A stretch of DNA of 64,000 nucleotides from Numida meleagris. Lineage: Eukaryota > Chordata > Aves > Galliformes > Numididae. The position numbers and the translations under genes were made by a program. A model generated the notes under the pieces. It was not told the DNA's origin and ran no database searches. It saw nothing but the letters and a program-made list of their open reading frames with translations. The stretch lies in contig NC_034412.1 in the NCBI RefSeq assembly GCF_002078875.1, positions 28,837,303 through 28,901,302 of the forward strand. Reading direction: 5' to 3'. How positions within the stretch are numbered: position 1 is the stretch's first letter; the number at the start of each line of letters is the position of its first letter. Positions 1 to 9,782 of this stretch are shown here, in pieces.

Positions 1-33
1 GGAATCGGGCCTAACGCCCGTAAACCGTTGACA
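1..33 (+). mobile_element. 3' end of an ERV LTR cut by the window edge
   Basis: The first 31 bases match the 3' end of the solo LTR at 51413-51928 (bases 51896-51926) with two differences. This copy runs on to TGACA at 29-33, the inverted complement of the TGTCA that starts the other copy. It is therefore the last 33 bases of an LTR of the same family in plus orientation. Its start, target duplication and any provirus lie outside the window. Family assignment (ERVL-like) rests on the 5-bp duplication of the sister copy and is inference. Confidence 0.75.
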
Positions 34-2580
34 GTTTTGTTTTTTGGAGGTGGGGGAGAACTAGCTAATTGGATTAGCAATAGCAGTAGGTTTCTGACAT
101 ACGAGCTACTGATATTTTGGCCTCTGCAGACCGTTTTAATCTTGTGTTCCTACTAATCTATATGAATCTATATGAAAATAAAGTGACATGCCATGAAGAG
201 GAATGTTTCCAGACAGTCCCATTTACAGACAACAACATCGCAGAACAATTTGGGATAGTAAGCAAAATATTTGAATAATCCTTTTCCCTTTTTTTGTTAA
301 TTATTGCAGAATAATTAAGTTATATACAGAAATAAAGCTTTGTAGAAGATGGCATTTATTTAGCAAACACAGATTTTAATTATTTTGAATTTCTGTGTAG
401 TTAGAACTGCCAGCCATTGCTACACTCAAAATCTTTGTTTATGGGGAAAACTAAATAATGTCACAAATTTACTGTTACTATTGTTGAAATCTTAACAGTT
501 TAATCCAAGAACCATGATAGTCCAAATGTGATTATTACAGAAAGTGAAAAAATAAATCTATGCCAAAAAGTTTAATAGTAATGAAAATATAGTTAAAATT
601 GCTATTCACATACTTCTTATCAGTGCAAGGGTCAGAAACTGTTGTTCTTACCTTTCCTCTACTTGTCTATTACTCCTGCCGCTTGAATAACGTAATCCTC
701 CAACACTGCAAACACCTTTGTGGGACCTGATTTTTTTCGGTTTGTCCTTGCTCTCCCACTGAGACTGTTTCAATCTGCCCAGCTCAGCAGCACATTTAAA
801 CAACTTTCCTTCATTGCATGATTTCTGAATTTGACTCTCGTTCCCAGGGGAACTGAGTGCAACTGCCCAAAGTCATTTTACTTGTCACATTTAACAACCA
901 TCAGAAAAATAGAAGTATGTCTATAATATGATGACCTAGAAGGTACTTAGTCAACCATAAGCTATTTATTACGAAGTCCACCTAAACCTACTTTGTACTA
1001 TGTTGTGCTCCTCCAAATGATAGCAATGTCTAATATTAACTGACTCTACATACATGCCGTTTTTTCTCTTTGTTAATTTGACTTTAGACAAGGGGTAATC
1101 AAAAAGAAGGTGAAAGTTGATATTGGAAAGATAGTAGAACTTCTTGGGAAAACTTTCAGTGCTTCATGATCCATGTTCATCTCCTAATGCCTTGTTAGCT
1201 CTTCTGAATATGCTTTGTAAGCATTGGCCAAAAAATATGTGAGAGAGATACAGTAATTTGAATAATGTTACATTCACTGCAACAGTTGTGAGTTCATTTC
1301 TGCAGTACTGCAAACTCCCTCAGAAAGTTCAAAAAACCCTCACCAGAAGGCTAGTGGCCAGATTAACTAACATGAGAAATCATAGATCCTCAAACTGTGT
1401 CTTTCTAGTCTATGTGATTATTGAATTGGTTACGTCAAGTATTGAATTCAAAGTATGATGTTTCTGCCTCCAATGAACAATTAAAAGAAGCATTTTCTAA
1501 AATCCTTGGCTAGAAATTTCCTGCATTCTGTGCCAAACCTCAAAGAAGGGAAATGCTAACCACGTGGCAGTGAATTTCTTTAGGCTGTCATGTTTTCTTT
1601 AAAAGAGTTATTTTTTCTGGATGAGGATTCACTGAGGATACAGCCCATGTCCCAGTTTAGTGTTAACACATTTAAAAAAGCAAAAGAAGAAGGCTTGAGC
1701 CAACATCATGAATGAAAAGACTTTCCTGGAGAAATTACTCATAATGCTCTTATAAATTTTCTATTAAAATTCACGAGATCTGATTTAGTTGCTGTACTAA
1801 CAGTCACTTGAGTATTTGCACATAAGTTTTACTTTTTTCTCAGTCTTCAATCATTTTATTACATGGTAATGATATTAAGTCCGAGTGTGTACTGACCATG
1901 AAATAGACAAGGCACAGCCCACAATGAGAAGAAGGCATATATCCTACCAGAAGCATAACAACTGAGGACTGGCAGAGTTTGGAGGAGAGGGCTAGAGATG
2001 GAAGAGAAAGGAAATAAGGGGAAACAGTGACAAAGGGGTGAAGCTTTGGAAAAAGAAAACTGGAACCAGAAGTACAAAGCTGTGATGGCATCCATGGAGA
2101 AAATTATCTGACTAAAATATCTGACTATCTGAATGTCCAAAGCTTGGGTGGTTCTGTTCTTTTGGCTGGTTCTCTGCAGCCTTCATCTAAGATCATCTGC
2201 TTGGACAGGAGAAAAAAACTAGAAAAGCCTAGATTCATCAAAGTGTTAAGATCTAACAGAAAACTGAGTACCTAAGATCTACAAACTGTTTTACAGATAC
2301 AGGTAGAGTGAAGAATATTTTGCTTGACTGTGTCTCACCATCAGATTTGTTATTTCCATTTCACTGAAAGATAGAAAAGCTGTCTAAAAAAAAGCTGTAG
2401 TTCTTGCTCTTAGAATTTAAGCTGTGATCTAAACTCTGCATTTTATTGCACAAAAACATCAGCTGCAACTTTCCGTTCTTATCTACCCAAGAACAGCTCT
2501 GCTAAACTACCTATACGTCATTTGTAATGATTTCTTTACTGCCATGTTGCTTTGTTGCCTGATTTTTTTTTTTCAGTAAA

Positions 2581-2615
2581 TCCCTTTCCCCTCCCACCCC
2601 CACCCCTTTTTTTTC
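2581..2615. repeat. Polypyrimidine tract
   Basis: The plus strand is almost entirely C and T over about 35 bases, with C runs separated by A and a closing T run. It follows an 11-base T run at 2563-2573. This is simple sequence; no function can be read from it. Confidence 0.6.
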
Positions 2616-3555
2616 CACCAACATTTGGAAAGAAGAAATTCATCTTTGTTCATCTCTCCCAATACCATACTAGAGGGAGGAATATGCTTAGTGGATCATG
2701 ACATCTGTGAAAGTTATATTTTCTGTTAGCGAGGTATGGAATGACAGCAACTCTCATGTTTTTCAAACAATTCTAAAAAGTACATCCCCGTGTTTCCACT
2801 GGTGTGGCAAAGAATTGGCAGCATGTTGTGTCTCAGAGGAACTCGTATAAACATCGTGGTGTCTTTTTTGGAGCTGAACACTTTCTTCTGGAGAACCATG
2901 GTTGTCACTGTGCAACAGGTCATTAATGAAAAAACTTAGCAAAAGTCAGTGCTTCCAGGTCAGCTGGAAGCTTGCACAGGAGAGTTTTTCTAACCTGTTT
3001 TCCTATGTCTTTGTTACCAAGCAAGGTGATACCTGAGAAAAGAGAGAGGGCGGTCTGGGAAATGAGAAATAGGAAAAATGCAGGTTTTGCTGTGACAAAA
3101 TACGTGCAGCAGAAATGACAACTGTCAAGAAGGATTTGAAATGCATTATAAGTCTTCTACCAGTCTACTCTCTGGAGGGAGAGGGAGCGTAGGTGGTGAT
3201 GGAGAGCAAGAGTGCACTAGGGATTTTTCAGAGTAGTTCTAAATATCATCACAAACAGTGTGAATTGCTTGGGGACTGAAAGATTTGGGCCTGCTGTATA
3301 CGTGTAGTTGGAGTTGTGATATTTTTAGACAGTGTGAAAAACACCCACTCCAAAAATGGGGATTGTTCATGCTGATTATTTTGATACAATTACTCTTACG
3401 ATAATAGTAATTTGTGGCTTACACTTCTTTCAGTTTCCTGAACAGTTTATTGTAGATATGTAAACATGAGCAACTGTTAGTACTGCTAAAGGGGTGGAGG
3501 GGGCCAGAATTAAAACTGAGGCATGAACAGATCTGGTTTTGAGGGTATGAACCCC

Positions 3556-3577
3556 GGGGGAGGGGGGGGGAGGGGGG
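3556..3577 (+). repeat. G-rich tract, possible G-quadruplex
   Basis: Three runs of 5, 9 and 6 G separated by single A bases. The nine-base run can be split by a loop, so four runs of three or more G are available on the plus strand. It lies about 130 bp outside the 3' end of the CR1 at 3711. Folding is inferred from base composition only. Confidence 0.55.
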
Positions 3578-3799
3578 TTGTGCTGGGAATTAAAGGCATG
3601 GTGAGTAACTGCCAAGAGAGAGGCTGAGAAGAACATGAAGTGCCTATGGCTCTTGCTCAAAGCCATGGCACTGATGGGTGCCAAGCACCAGCCAGGCCAA
3701 CACACAGGATATAGAATCACAGAATCATAGAATTAGCTAGGTTGGAAAAGACCTACAAGATTATCCAGTCCAACCATCCACTTACCACCAATAACCCCA

Positions 3800-4243
3800 C
3801 TAAACCATGTCTCTCAACACTATATCTAAATGTTTCTTGAACACCTCCAGGGATGGTGACTCCACCACCTCCCTGGGCAGCCCATTCCAGCACCTGACCA
3901 TTCTTTCAGAAAAGTAGTGTTTCCTAATGTCCAGCCTAAATCTCCCCTGGCGCAACTTGAGGCCATTCCCCCTTGTTCTGTCACTAGTTACAAGAGAGAA
4001 GAGGCTGACCCCCAGCTCACTACAACCTCCCTTCAGGAAGTTATAGAGAGCGATAAGGTCTTGCCTGAGCCTCCTCTTCTCCAGACACAACAATCCCAGC
4101 TCCCTCAGCTGCTCCTCATAAGGCCTGTGCTCCAGACCCCTCACCAGCTTTGTCTCCCTCCTCTGAACATGCTCCAGGGCCTCAATGTCTTTTTTGCAGT
4201 GAGGGGCCCAAAACTGGACACAGTACTCGAGGTGGGGCCTCAC
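3800..4243 (-). pseudogene. CR1 ORF2, C-terminal domain
   Basis: This 147-codon frame continues ORF2 after the frameshift near 4250. It starts with [18 protein letters not shown] and runs through LERVQRR-like, [35 protein letters not shown] and [16 protein letters not shown], all typical of the CR1 ORF2 C-terminus, to a stop at 3800. The same segments occur in the CR1 copies at 19614, 46788 and 54262. After the stop only about 90 bp of 3' untranslated sequence remain before the octamer end. Confidence 0.88.
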
Positions 4244-5991
4244 CAGGGCTGAGTACAGAGGGACAATGACTTCCTACTCGTACTGGCAACACTATTTCTG
4301 ATACAAGCCAGGATGCCATTGGCCTTCTTGGCCACCTGGGCACACTGCTGGCTCATGCTCAGCTGAGCATCGACCAATGCCCCCAGGTCCATTTCCTCCA
4401 CACAGTCTTCCAGCCACTCTGCCCCAAGCCTGTAGCGTTGCCTGGGGTTGTTGCGGCCAAAGTGCAGGACCCAGCACTTGGTCTTGTTGAACCTCATCCC
4501 ATTGGCTTCAGCCCAGAGATCCAGCCTGTCCAGATCTCTCTGTAGGGCCTCTCTACCCCTAGGCAGATCGACACTTCCTGCCAGCTTGGTGTCGTCTGCA
4601 AACTTAGTGATGGTGCTCTCAATACCCTCATCCAGGTCATCAGTAAAGATATTGAAGAGGACAGGACCCAGCACCGACCCCTGGAGAACACCACTCGTGA
4701 CCTGTCGCCAGCTGGATTTAACTCCATTCACCACCACTCTCTGGGCCCGGCCCTCCAGCCAGCTCCTTACCCAGCAAAGAGTGTACCTGTCCAAGCCACG
4801 GGCTACCAGTTTCTCCAGGAGAATACTGCAGGAGACAGTGTCAAAGGCTTTGCTGAAGTCTAGGTAGACCAGATCAACAGCCTTTCTCTCATCCACCAGG
4901 CAGGTCACTCGATCATAGAAGGAGATCAGGCTGGTCAAGCAGGACCTGCCCTTCACAAACCCATGCTGGCTGGGCCTGATCCCCTGGTTGTCTTGCAAAT
5001 GCCACGTGATCTCCCTCAGGACAATCTGCTCCATAACCTTCCCCGGCACCGAGGTCAGGCTGACAGGCCTGTAGTTCCCCGGATCCTCCTTACGACCCTT
5101 CTTGTAGATGGGAGTCACATTGGCAAGTCTCCAGTCTTCTGGGACCTCTGCAGTTGACCAGGAACGCCGATAGATGATGGAAAGCGGCTTGGCTATCTCC
5201 TCCACCAGCTCCCTCAGTACTTTTGGGTGGATCTTGTCCAGCCCCATGGACTTGTGGTAGTGCAGGTGGAGTAGTAGGTCTCTGACCATTTCCTCCTGAA
5301 TCATGGGGGGTTTATTCCGCTCCCCATCTGAGACTTCCAGGTCAGAGAGTAGAGTACTCTGAGGACAACTGGTCTGGCTTTTAAAGACAGACGTAAAAAA
5401 GGCATTGAGAACCCCAGCGTTTTCATTGTCCTCAGTGGCCACATTCCCAGCCGCGTCCAGTAAAGAATGGAGATTCTCCTTGGTCCTCCTCTTACTGTTA
5501 ATATATTTGTAGAAGAGTTTCTTGTTCCCTTTAATCCCAGCAGCCAAGCTTAGTTTGAGCTGGGCCTTTGCCTTTCTAATTTTCTCCCTGCACATCCTGG
5601 CAACCTCTTTGTACTCTCCCCGAGTTGCCCATCCCTTCTTCCACAGGAGGTAGATTCTCTTTTTCTCCTGGAGCCTCAGGAAAAGCTCCCTGTTCATCCA
5701 CGCCGGTCTCCTTCCCCACCAGCTCATCTTGCGGCTCAGGGGGACAGCCTGTTCCTGCACCTTCAGGACATCCTTCTTGAGGAGCAACCAGCCTTCCTGG
5801 ACCCCTTTACCCTCCAGGACCGAATCCCAAGGGACCCCCCCTACCAGTCTCCTGAACAGTTCAAAGTCTGCCCTCCAAAAGTCCAAGGCAGCAGTTTTGC
5901 TGTCCCCTCTCCTGGTTCCACCAAGAATTGAGTACTCTACCATTTCATGGTCGCTCTGTCCAAGGCAGCCCCCAACTTCCACATCTCCCAC
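4240..5991 (-). pseudogene. CR1 ORF2, reverse transcriptase domain (583-codon open frame)
   Basis: An uninterrupted minus-strand frame with the end of the endonuclease (SDHEMVEY near residue 14) and a complete reverse transcriptase core. RT motifs appear in order: NVTPIYKKG and [42 protein letters not shown] (motif A Asp), [16 protein letters not shown] (motif B), FADDTKLAG (motif C with both catalytic Asp), then the thumb region with MRFNKTKC. All three catalytic aspartates are kept. The frame ends early in a short out-of-frame tail ([10 protein letters not shown]) because of a second frameshift near 4250. The usual continuation is in the frame at 3800-4243. It copies LINE RNA into DNA at the nicked target when intact. 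Confidence 0.9.
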
Positions 5992-6581
5992 CAGACTTTC
6001 CCTGTTTTAAACAGCAGGTCTAGCAGGACACCTCTCCTGGTAGGTTCTCTCACCAGCTGCAGAAGGAAGTTATCTTCCATATGCTCTAGAAACCTCCTAG
6101 ACTGCTTCTTCTGCGCTATGTTGTATTCCCAGCATATATCAGGGAAGTTGAAGTCTCCCATGAGGACAAGGGCTAGAGATCGTGCAACTTCAGCCAGCTG
6201 TTTATAGAATGCCTCATCTGTCTCTTCATCCTGGTTAGGAGGTCTATAACAGACCCCCACCAGGATGTCTGCCTTGTCAGCCTTCCCTTTGATCCTAACC
6301 CATAGAGATTCAACGTTATCTTCCCCAGTTGCAAGCTCAATATCAAAACAGTCTCTAACATAGAGAGCCATGCCACCACCCCTCCTTCCTTGCCTATCCT
6401 TTCTGAAGAGTTTGTAGCCATCCATCGCAGAACTCCAGTCATGGGAGCAAACCCACCATGTTTCTGTAATGGCAACTAAGTCATAGTTTGCTTGCCGCAC
6501 AAAGGCTTCCAGCTCCTCCTGTTTGTTGCTCATGCTGCGGGCATTGGCATAGACGCACTTCAGCTGAGCCCCTTGCCTCAC
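5937..6581 (-). pseudogene. CR1 ORF2, endonuclease domain
   Basis: This 214-codon frame is the N-terminal apurinic-like endonuclease of CR1 ORF2, which nicks target DNA to prime reverse transcription. Visible motifs are YANARSMSNKQEELE at the start, ITETWW with the metal-binding Glu, YRPPNQDEE, and GDFNFPDICW with the catalytic Asp and Asn. The last motif, SDHEM with its essential His, is in the next frame near 5955, so a frameshift near 6000 separates the end of this domain from the rest. The last 25 or so residues of the frame are out-of-frame sequence. The frame begins at a GTG, so the true ORF2 start may lie slightly upstream. Confidence 0.85.
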
Positions 6582-6659
6582 CCCTAATCCCGATGCCCGC
6601 CTAGGCGCACCTCCTGCAGGGCTGGTTTTATCCCCTTCCTCTCTAGTTTAAAGCCCTCT

Positions 6660-7123
6660 CTATAAGTCCTGCCAGCTCCTGGGCAAGGATGCGTTCCCTC
6701 TTTGAGACAGGACAGATCCATCAGCAGACCTAAGGCCTGGTGGCGAGTAAACCACCCCGTGATCAAAGAACCCCAAATCCTTGCGTTTGCACCAGCCTCT
6801 CAGCCATGTGTTTATGAGATGGGTTTTTCTGCCCCTTTCAGTGTCCTTCTCTGTCAATGAAGGGATAGAAGAAAATACCACCTGTACTCCTATTCCCTGA
6901 ACTTCTGTCAGCAGTCTCATCGCTGCCAGCCTGAACTATTAATACTATTAATATTAACTATTAATAAAGGATAATAATCAGAGGGGTGGATCAAACAGGG
7001 GAGTTTTCTAGAGATATCCCTGACCTGGGCCCCAGGGAAGCAGCACACCTCCCTACGGGTAGGGTCAGGCCAACATATAGGGCTCTCCGTTCCTCTCAGA
7101 AGGGAGTCGCCTACGACAATCAC
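6660..7123 (-). pseudogene. CR1 ORF1 C-terminal SGNH esterase domain (broken)
   Basis: The first frame (7123-6917) begins with VVGDSLLRGTE, the GDS block of SGNH/GDSL hydrolases with its nucleophilic Ser, followed by a conserved CCFPGAQVRDI stretch. The second frame (6920-6660) carries GVQVVFSSIPS and a C-terminal DGSVLSQRG. In related CR1 proteins the last block reads DG-x-H-L-S; here the catalytic His is gone. Between the frames, 6935-6978 is a TTAATA-rich tract that replaces expected coding sequence. ORF1 esterases of CR1-type elements act on ester or acetyl groups, and their role in transposition is unclear. Loss of the His, the frameshift and the upstream stop make this copy inactive. 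Confidence 0.75.
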
Positions 7124-7126
7124 GCT

Positions 7127-7812
7127 TCAGTCCTTCCTGGCAGAGGCAGTCTCAAGGCGTGGAGTCGACCGCTTCACCCTAGGCAACTTTGGCAACTTTG
7201 CAGGCAGACCTCCTCCTGCATCCTCACTCACCTCTCTCCCAGGTTCCAGGGCCTCAAACCTGTTACACAGAGGCACCTGGGGAACCAAGGTAGGCCGGGA
7301 TGGGGATTGCCTGCATTGCCGAGCTGGAATCTGTTTCCATTCCTCCTCTTCTCCCAGTTGGTTTCCCTCAGCTCGATCACAGCAGGTGAGAGGATCTGCC
7401 ACCGTCTGGGGGGTATCACTCCGGTGTCTTCCCTGCAGAGAGTTACACCACCAGTCTATCTCCCGCTCACATTCCCTGATGGATCTTAATCTCTCCACCT
7501 CCTCCTTGAGCTCCACTACCAGGTGGAATCCCTGCCACCCTCCCCTGGCAGCAGCAGGCTCAGGCACTCCCTGCAGCCTGAGACCTGAACTGCTACATCT
7601 CTGCGTAGGCCCTCCGTCTGGGTCGCCACAGTCTTCTTGAGGTGAGCCCGCTGCCTGCTGGAGACCATGTTTAAACTTACACTCTCAGAGACTGCAAATG
7701 TGAGAGTAGGTCTCCTGACGAAAGAGGGACAGCACTTACCCACCCTGTTCCTCGACCCACCTCTCACACCCACTGCAGTACAGTATGGGCAGTGTGGGCT
7801 GTGCTCACGCAC
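7127..7812 (-). pseudogene. CR1 ORF1, N-terminal gag-like part (frameshifted)
   Basis: Two overlapping minus-strand frames (7812-7516 and 7567-7127), related by a frameshift near 7540, together read as CR1 ORF1. The recognisable piece is the stretch EEVERLRSIRECEREIDWW near 7470, a charged, probably coiled-coil segment found in CR1 ORF1 proteins. Upstream, Cys residues in HCPYC and GCREC patterns may be remnants of metal-binding motifs. ORF1 protein of CR1-like LINEs is thought to bind the element RNA as a chaperone. An in-frame TGA at 7127-7129 separates this part from the esterase domain, which follows in the same frame. It is a dead gene of the CR1 at 3711-8133. Confidence 0.7.
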
Positions 7813-8133
7813 TGATTACCCCTCCCTGTTCTCAACGGACAGCAAAGCTCCTTGCTAACTGTGCGTGACCTGTAGGAGGGAGCTAGCTCCCACCCTCCCC
7901 AAAGCTACTGATAGCCTAACGGCCAGAGGCCAAGGTCATGGATAAGATTAAGAGTGGGCAGTGCCAGCTCCACCCCTGCTAGCTTGGCAGCCCGCCCACA
8001 AGCTGCTAGCCCCCTGGTACAAGCACTGCGCTTTTCCTGGCTTCAAAAAGCCCTAAAAAGAGCTTTTTTTGTGGCCCTTTTCACTTCAGATCCCTTGCCC
8101 AGTGCAGTCTTACCTGCTCTGAGACTACACAGG

Positions 8134-8927
8134 TAGCAAGATATATGCCGGCTTAGTGATGGAAACATGCATTCATGTGGCTCCAGGAAAGCAAATTTTT
8201 TAAAATTATAGAGGAAATATATCTTGTCTTTATGGCTTGTTTTCTCCCAGATTAGTGAAGTGAGTGGGGGAATATCCCGAGTCAGCTACAGGTGGAGCAT
8301 AAAGTGAGGGACAAGTCACCTCTTCATCTACTACTAGCGGGATTTAATCTCATCAGGAAAACAACAATCCTGCACCTTAACTTGATTCAAAGCATGAACT
8401 GAAGCTGCTTCTTACTTCTTGATTGTTGTTTGTTTATCCCATGATGAGACCTGCTGACACATCATCAAATGATGGCAGATAGAATTAAATAAGCAAGCAA
8501 AGCAAAAATCAGCAGGAAGAAAACTTGAAACTTCAAAATAAAGTAATGGAAAAAACTGTTCCATAACAAGGAAAGGTAATTGAATTTGTGAATACTAGGC
8601 AAACATCCTCCAGTAAAAATAAGAAGTGCTGACATAAGTATTTCTTCTTAAAAAAAAGAGATATGAAATAAATCATCTGTCTTAAATTTCTGGCAGTGGA
8701 AATATTGTAAGGTATTTTTTGGAGAAGATTGTTGCTATAAAACTTTGGATGAAATATTAATGTATTTACTCAACAGATAAGGAATAGAGTATAAAATGAG
8801 TTGTCACTCTTTTTTTGAAGTTCATGGTTTAGGAGAACAGTAACATTAAACAAGAAAAAAATGACAAGGGAGCCTACCATCTCGCTCCAGTTTATAGGAG
8901 GGAGAGGAGATTCTTTTAATATATATA
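8134..8927. other. AT-rich gap without recognised genes
   Basis: Between the CR1 5' end and the LTR-like element at 8932. It has no ORF above 63 codons and no recognised repeat. It closes with a short AT dinucleotide run (8919-8929) directly at the LTR insertion point. Confidence 0.55.
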
Positions 8928-9347
8928 TACCTGACGGGGAGATTAAGACACAACAGGTCAAATGTTAGCCAGTTTATTACAAATCCTAGTCACTTAGGGA
9001 GATGGGGAAGGGAAGACGGGCAATAGAAAAGATAGGAAGTAAAAGCAAGGAGTCTTAGTAAGAAGAAGGGAAGGATAGTCACCACCACAGATTTCAGCTG
9101 TTGCTTGTAGTTCAGACACTGATCTTCAGTAGTGATGGGTTATTGGAGGTTGTGTTTCTCAGTTGACGACAAATACAACAGCAGCACAAGCTTATTTATA
9201 AGTCCAAATTTGTCGAGTCAGCTCTCTTTGGAGTGGCAGCTTCTGGCTTTGGGATTTCAGCAGAAACTCCTTTGTTCCCATCTTCTGGGCCTTGCCAGCA
9301 GATAAGAGGAAGCAGGGAGGTACCCACCTGCATCCTGTTTTCACAGG

Positions 9348-9743
9348 TGTTGTCAGAAGCGAAAAGTGGGGTATTCGGGATGTAACGCGGAAGGCCCTTC
9401 CCCAAGGCGTTTTCTTATTGGTTGACCTACTTAGATGAACTTATGTCGTCAGGAGAGGCGGCACTTTTTTCCTAGATAAGGAAGTGCATGACCACTCCCT
9501 ATATGGTCTTCGGAAACACGTGCGCAGCACGTGATATTCGGCATGATTGGCCAGTAGCTTGCGTGAACTTCTGGAACCATCTAGTAAAAGATAAGATACA
9601 TTATATAGTTCTGTAACTTTTAGCAATAAACGCCATTTTGCTGTTCGTCATATTGGTGCCTATATGCAGTGATTGGCTTGGACCAGGGTTTTGGTCTGAG
9701 CGTTCAAGGGTAAAATACAGAGGGTTGCCTGCGTTCGGCAACA
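9348..9743 (+). mobile_element. Class II (ERVK/alpharetrovirus-like) solo LTR with 6-bp target duplication
   Basis: This 396-bp LTR starts TGTTG and ends CAACA, perfect inverted ends. It is flanked by the direct repeat CACAGG at 9342-9347 and 9744-9749. A 6-bp duplication is characteristic of class II avian ERVs. Inside are a TATA-like TATATA (9602-9607), the signal AATAAA (9625-9630), and directly after it CGCCATTTTGC, which resembles the start of the R region in avian retroviral LTRs. No gag, pol or env sequence lies beside it, so it is a solo LTR. It interrupts the older LTR-like element 8932-9778. Confidence 0.88.
9602..9630 (+). promoter_or_regulatory. TATA box and polyadenylation signal of the solo LTR
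   Basis: TATATA at 9602-9607 and AATAAA at 9625-9630 are about 20 bp apart, the compact order seen at the U3/R junction of class II avian LTRs. Present activity is unknown. Confidence 0.6.
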
Positions 9744-9782
9744 CACAGGATAGGATGGTATCATTCCCCAGTCTCCCATACC

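Larger units (their letters stand above)
34..3710. other. AT-rich stretch without recognised genes
   Basis: No repeat family or gene is recognised here. Open frames are under 100 codons and show no domain. Visible low-complexity parts are a T run followed by a C/T-only tract (2563-2614) and a G-rich tract at 3556-3577, described separately. The right end is the 3' end of a minus-strand CR1. Confidence 0.6.
3711..8133 (-). mobile_element. CR1: Nearly full-length CR1 LINE
   Basis: About 4.4 kb in minus orientation, close to the usual 4.5 kb of a complete CR1; most genomic copies are cut to a few hundred bases at the 5' end. The 3' end (3711-3740) carries imperfect copies of the CR1 terminal octamer (ATTCTATG-like on the minus strand). 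Going 5' to 3' on the minus strand come a GC-richer untranslated region (about 8133-7813), ORF1 (about 7812-6660) with a C-terminal esterase domain, and ORF2 (about 6581-3800) with endonuclease then reverse transcriptase. ORF1 and ORF2 are broken by a few frameshifts and one in-frame stop, so the copy cannot make its proteins now, but decay is modest. CR1 moves by target-primed reverse transcription. The 5' boundary is an estimate, set where CR1-like GC-rich sequence fades. Confidence 0.9.
8932..9778 (-). mobile_element. LTR-like element on the minus strand, split by a younger LTR
   Basis: Read on the minus strand, the element starts TGGGAG (9778) and ends CCCCGTCA (8932). It is flanked by a 4-bp direct repeat, TACC, at 8928-8931 and 9779-9782 (plus strand). 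It carries a TATA-like box (TTATAAATA on the minus strand, about 9192-9202) and a polyadenylation signal AATAAA (TTTATT at 8973-8978), about 220 bp apart, as in an LTR. The younger LTR at 9348-9743 and its duplicated CACAGG account for 402 bp; without them this element is about 445 bp. A 4-bp duplication is typical of gammaretrovirus-like (class I) ERVs. The 4-bp match could be chance, so ends and class are tentative; an LTR of some kind is more secure than its limits. Confidence 0.5.
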
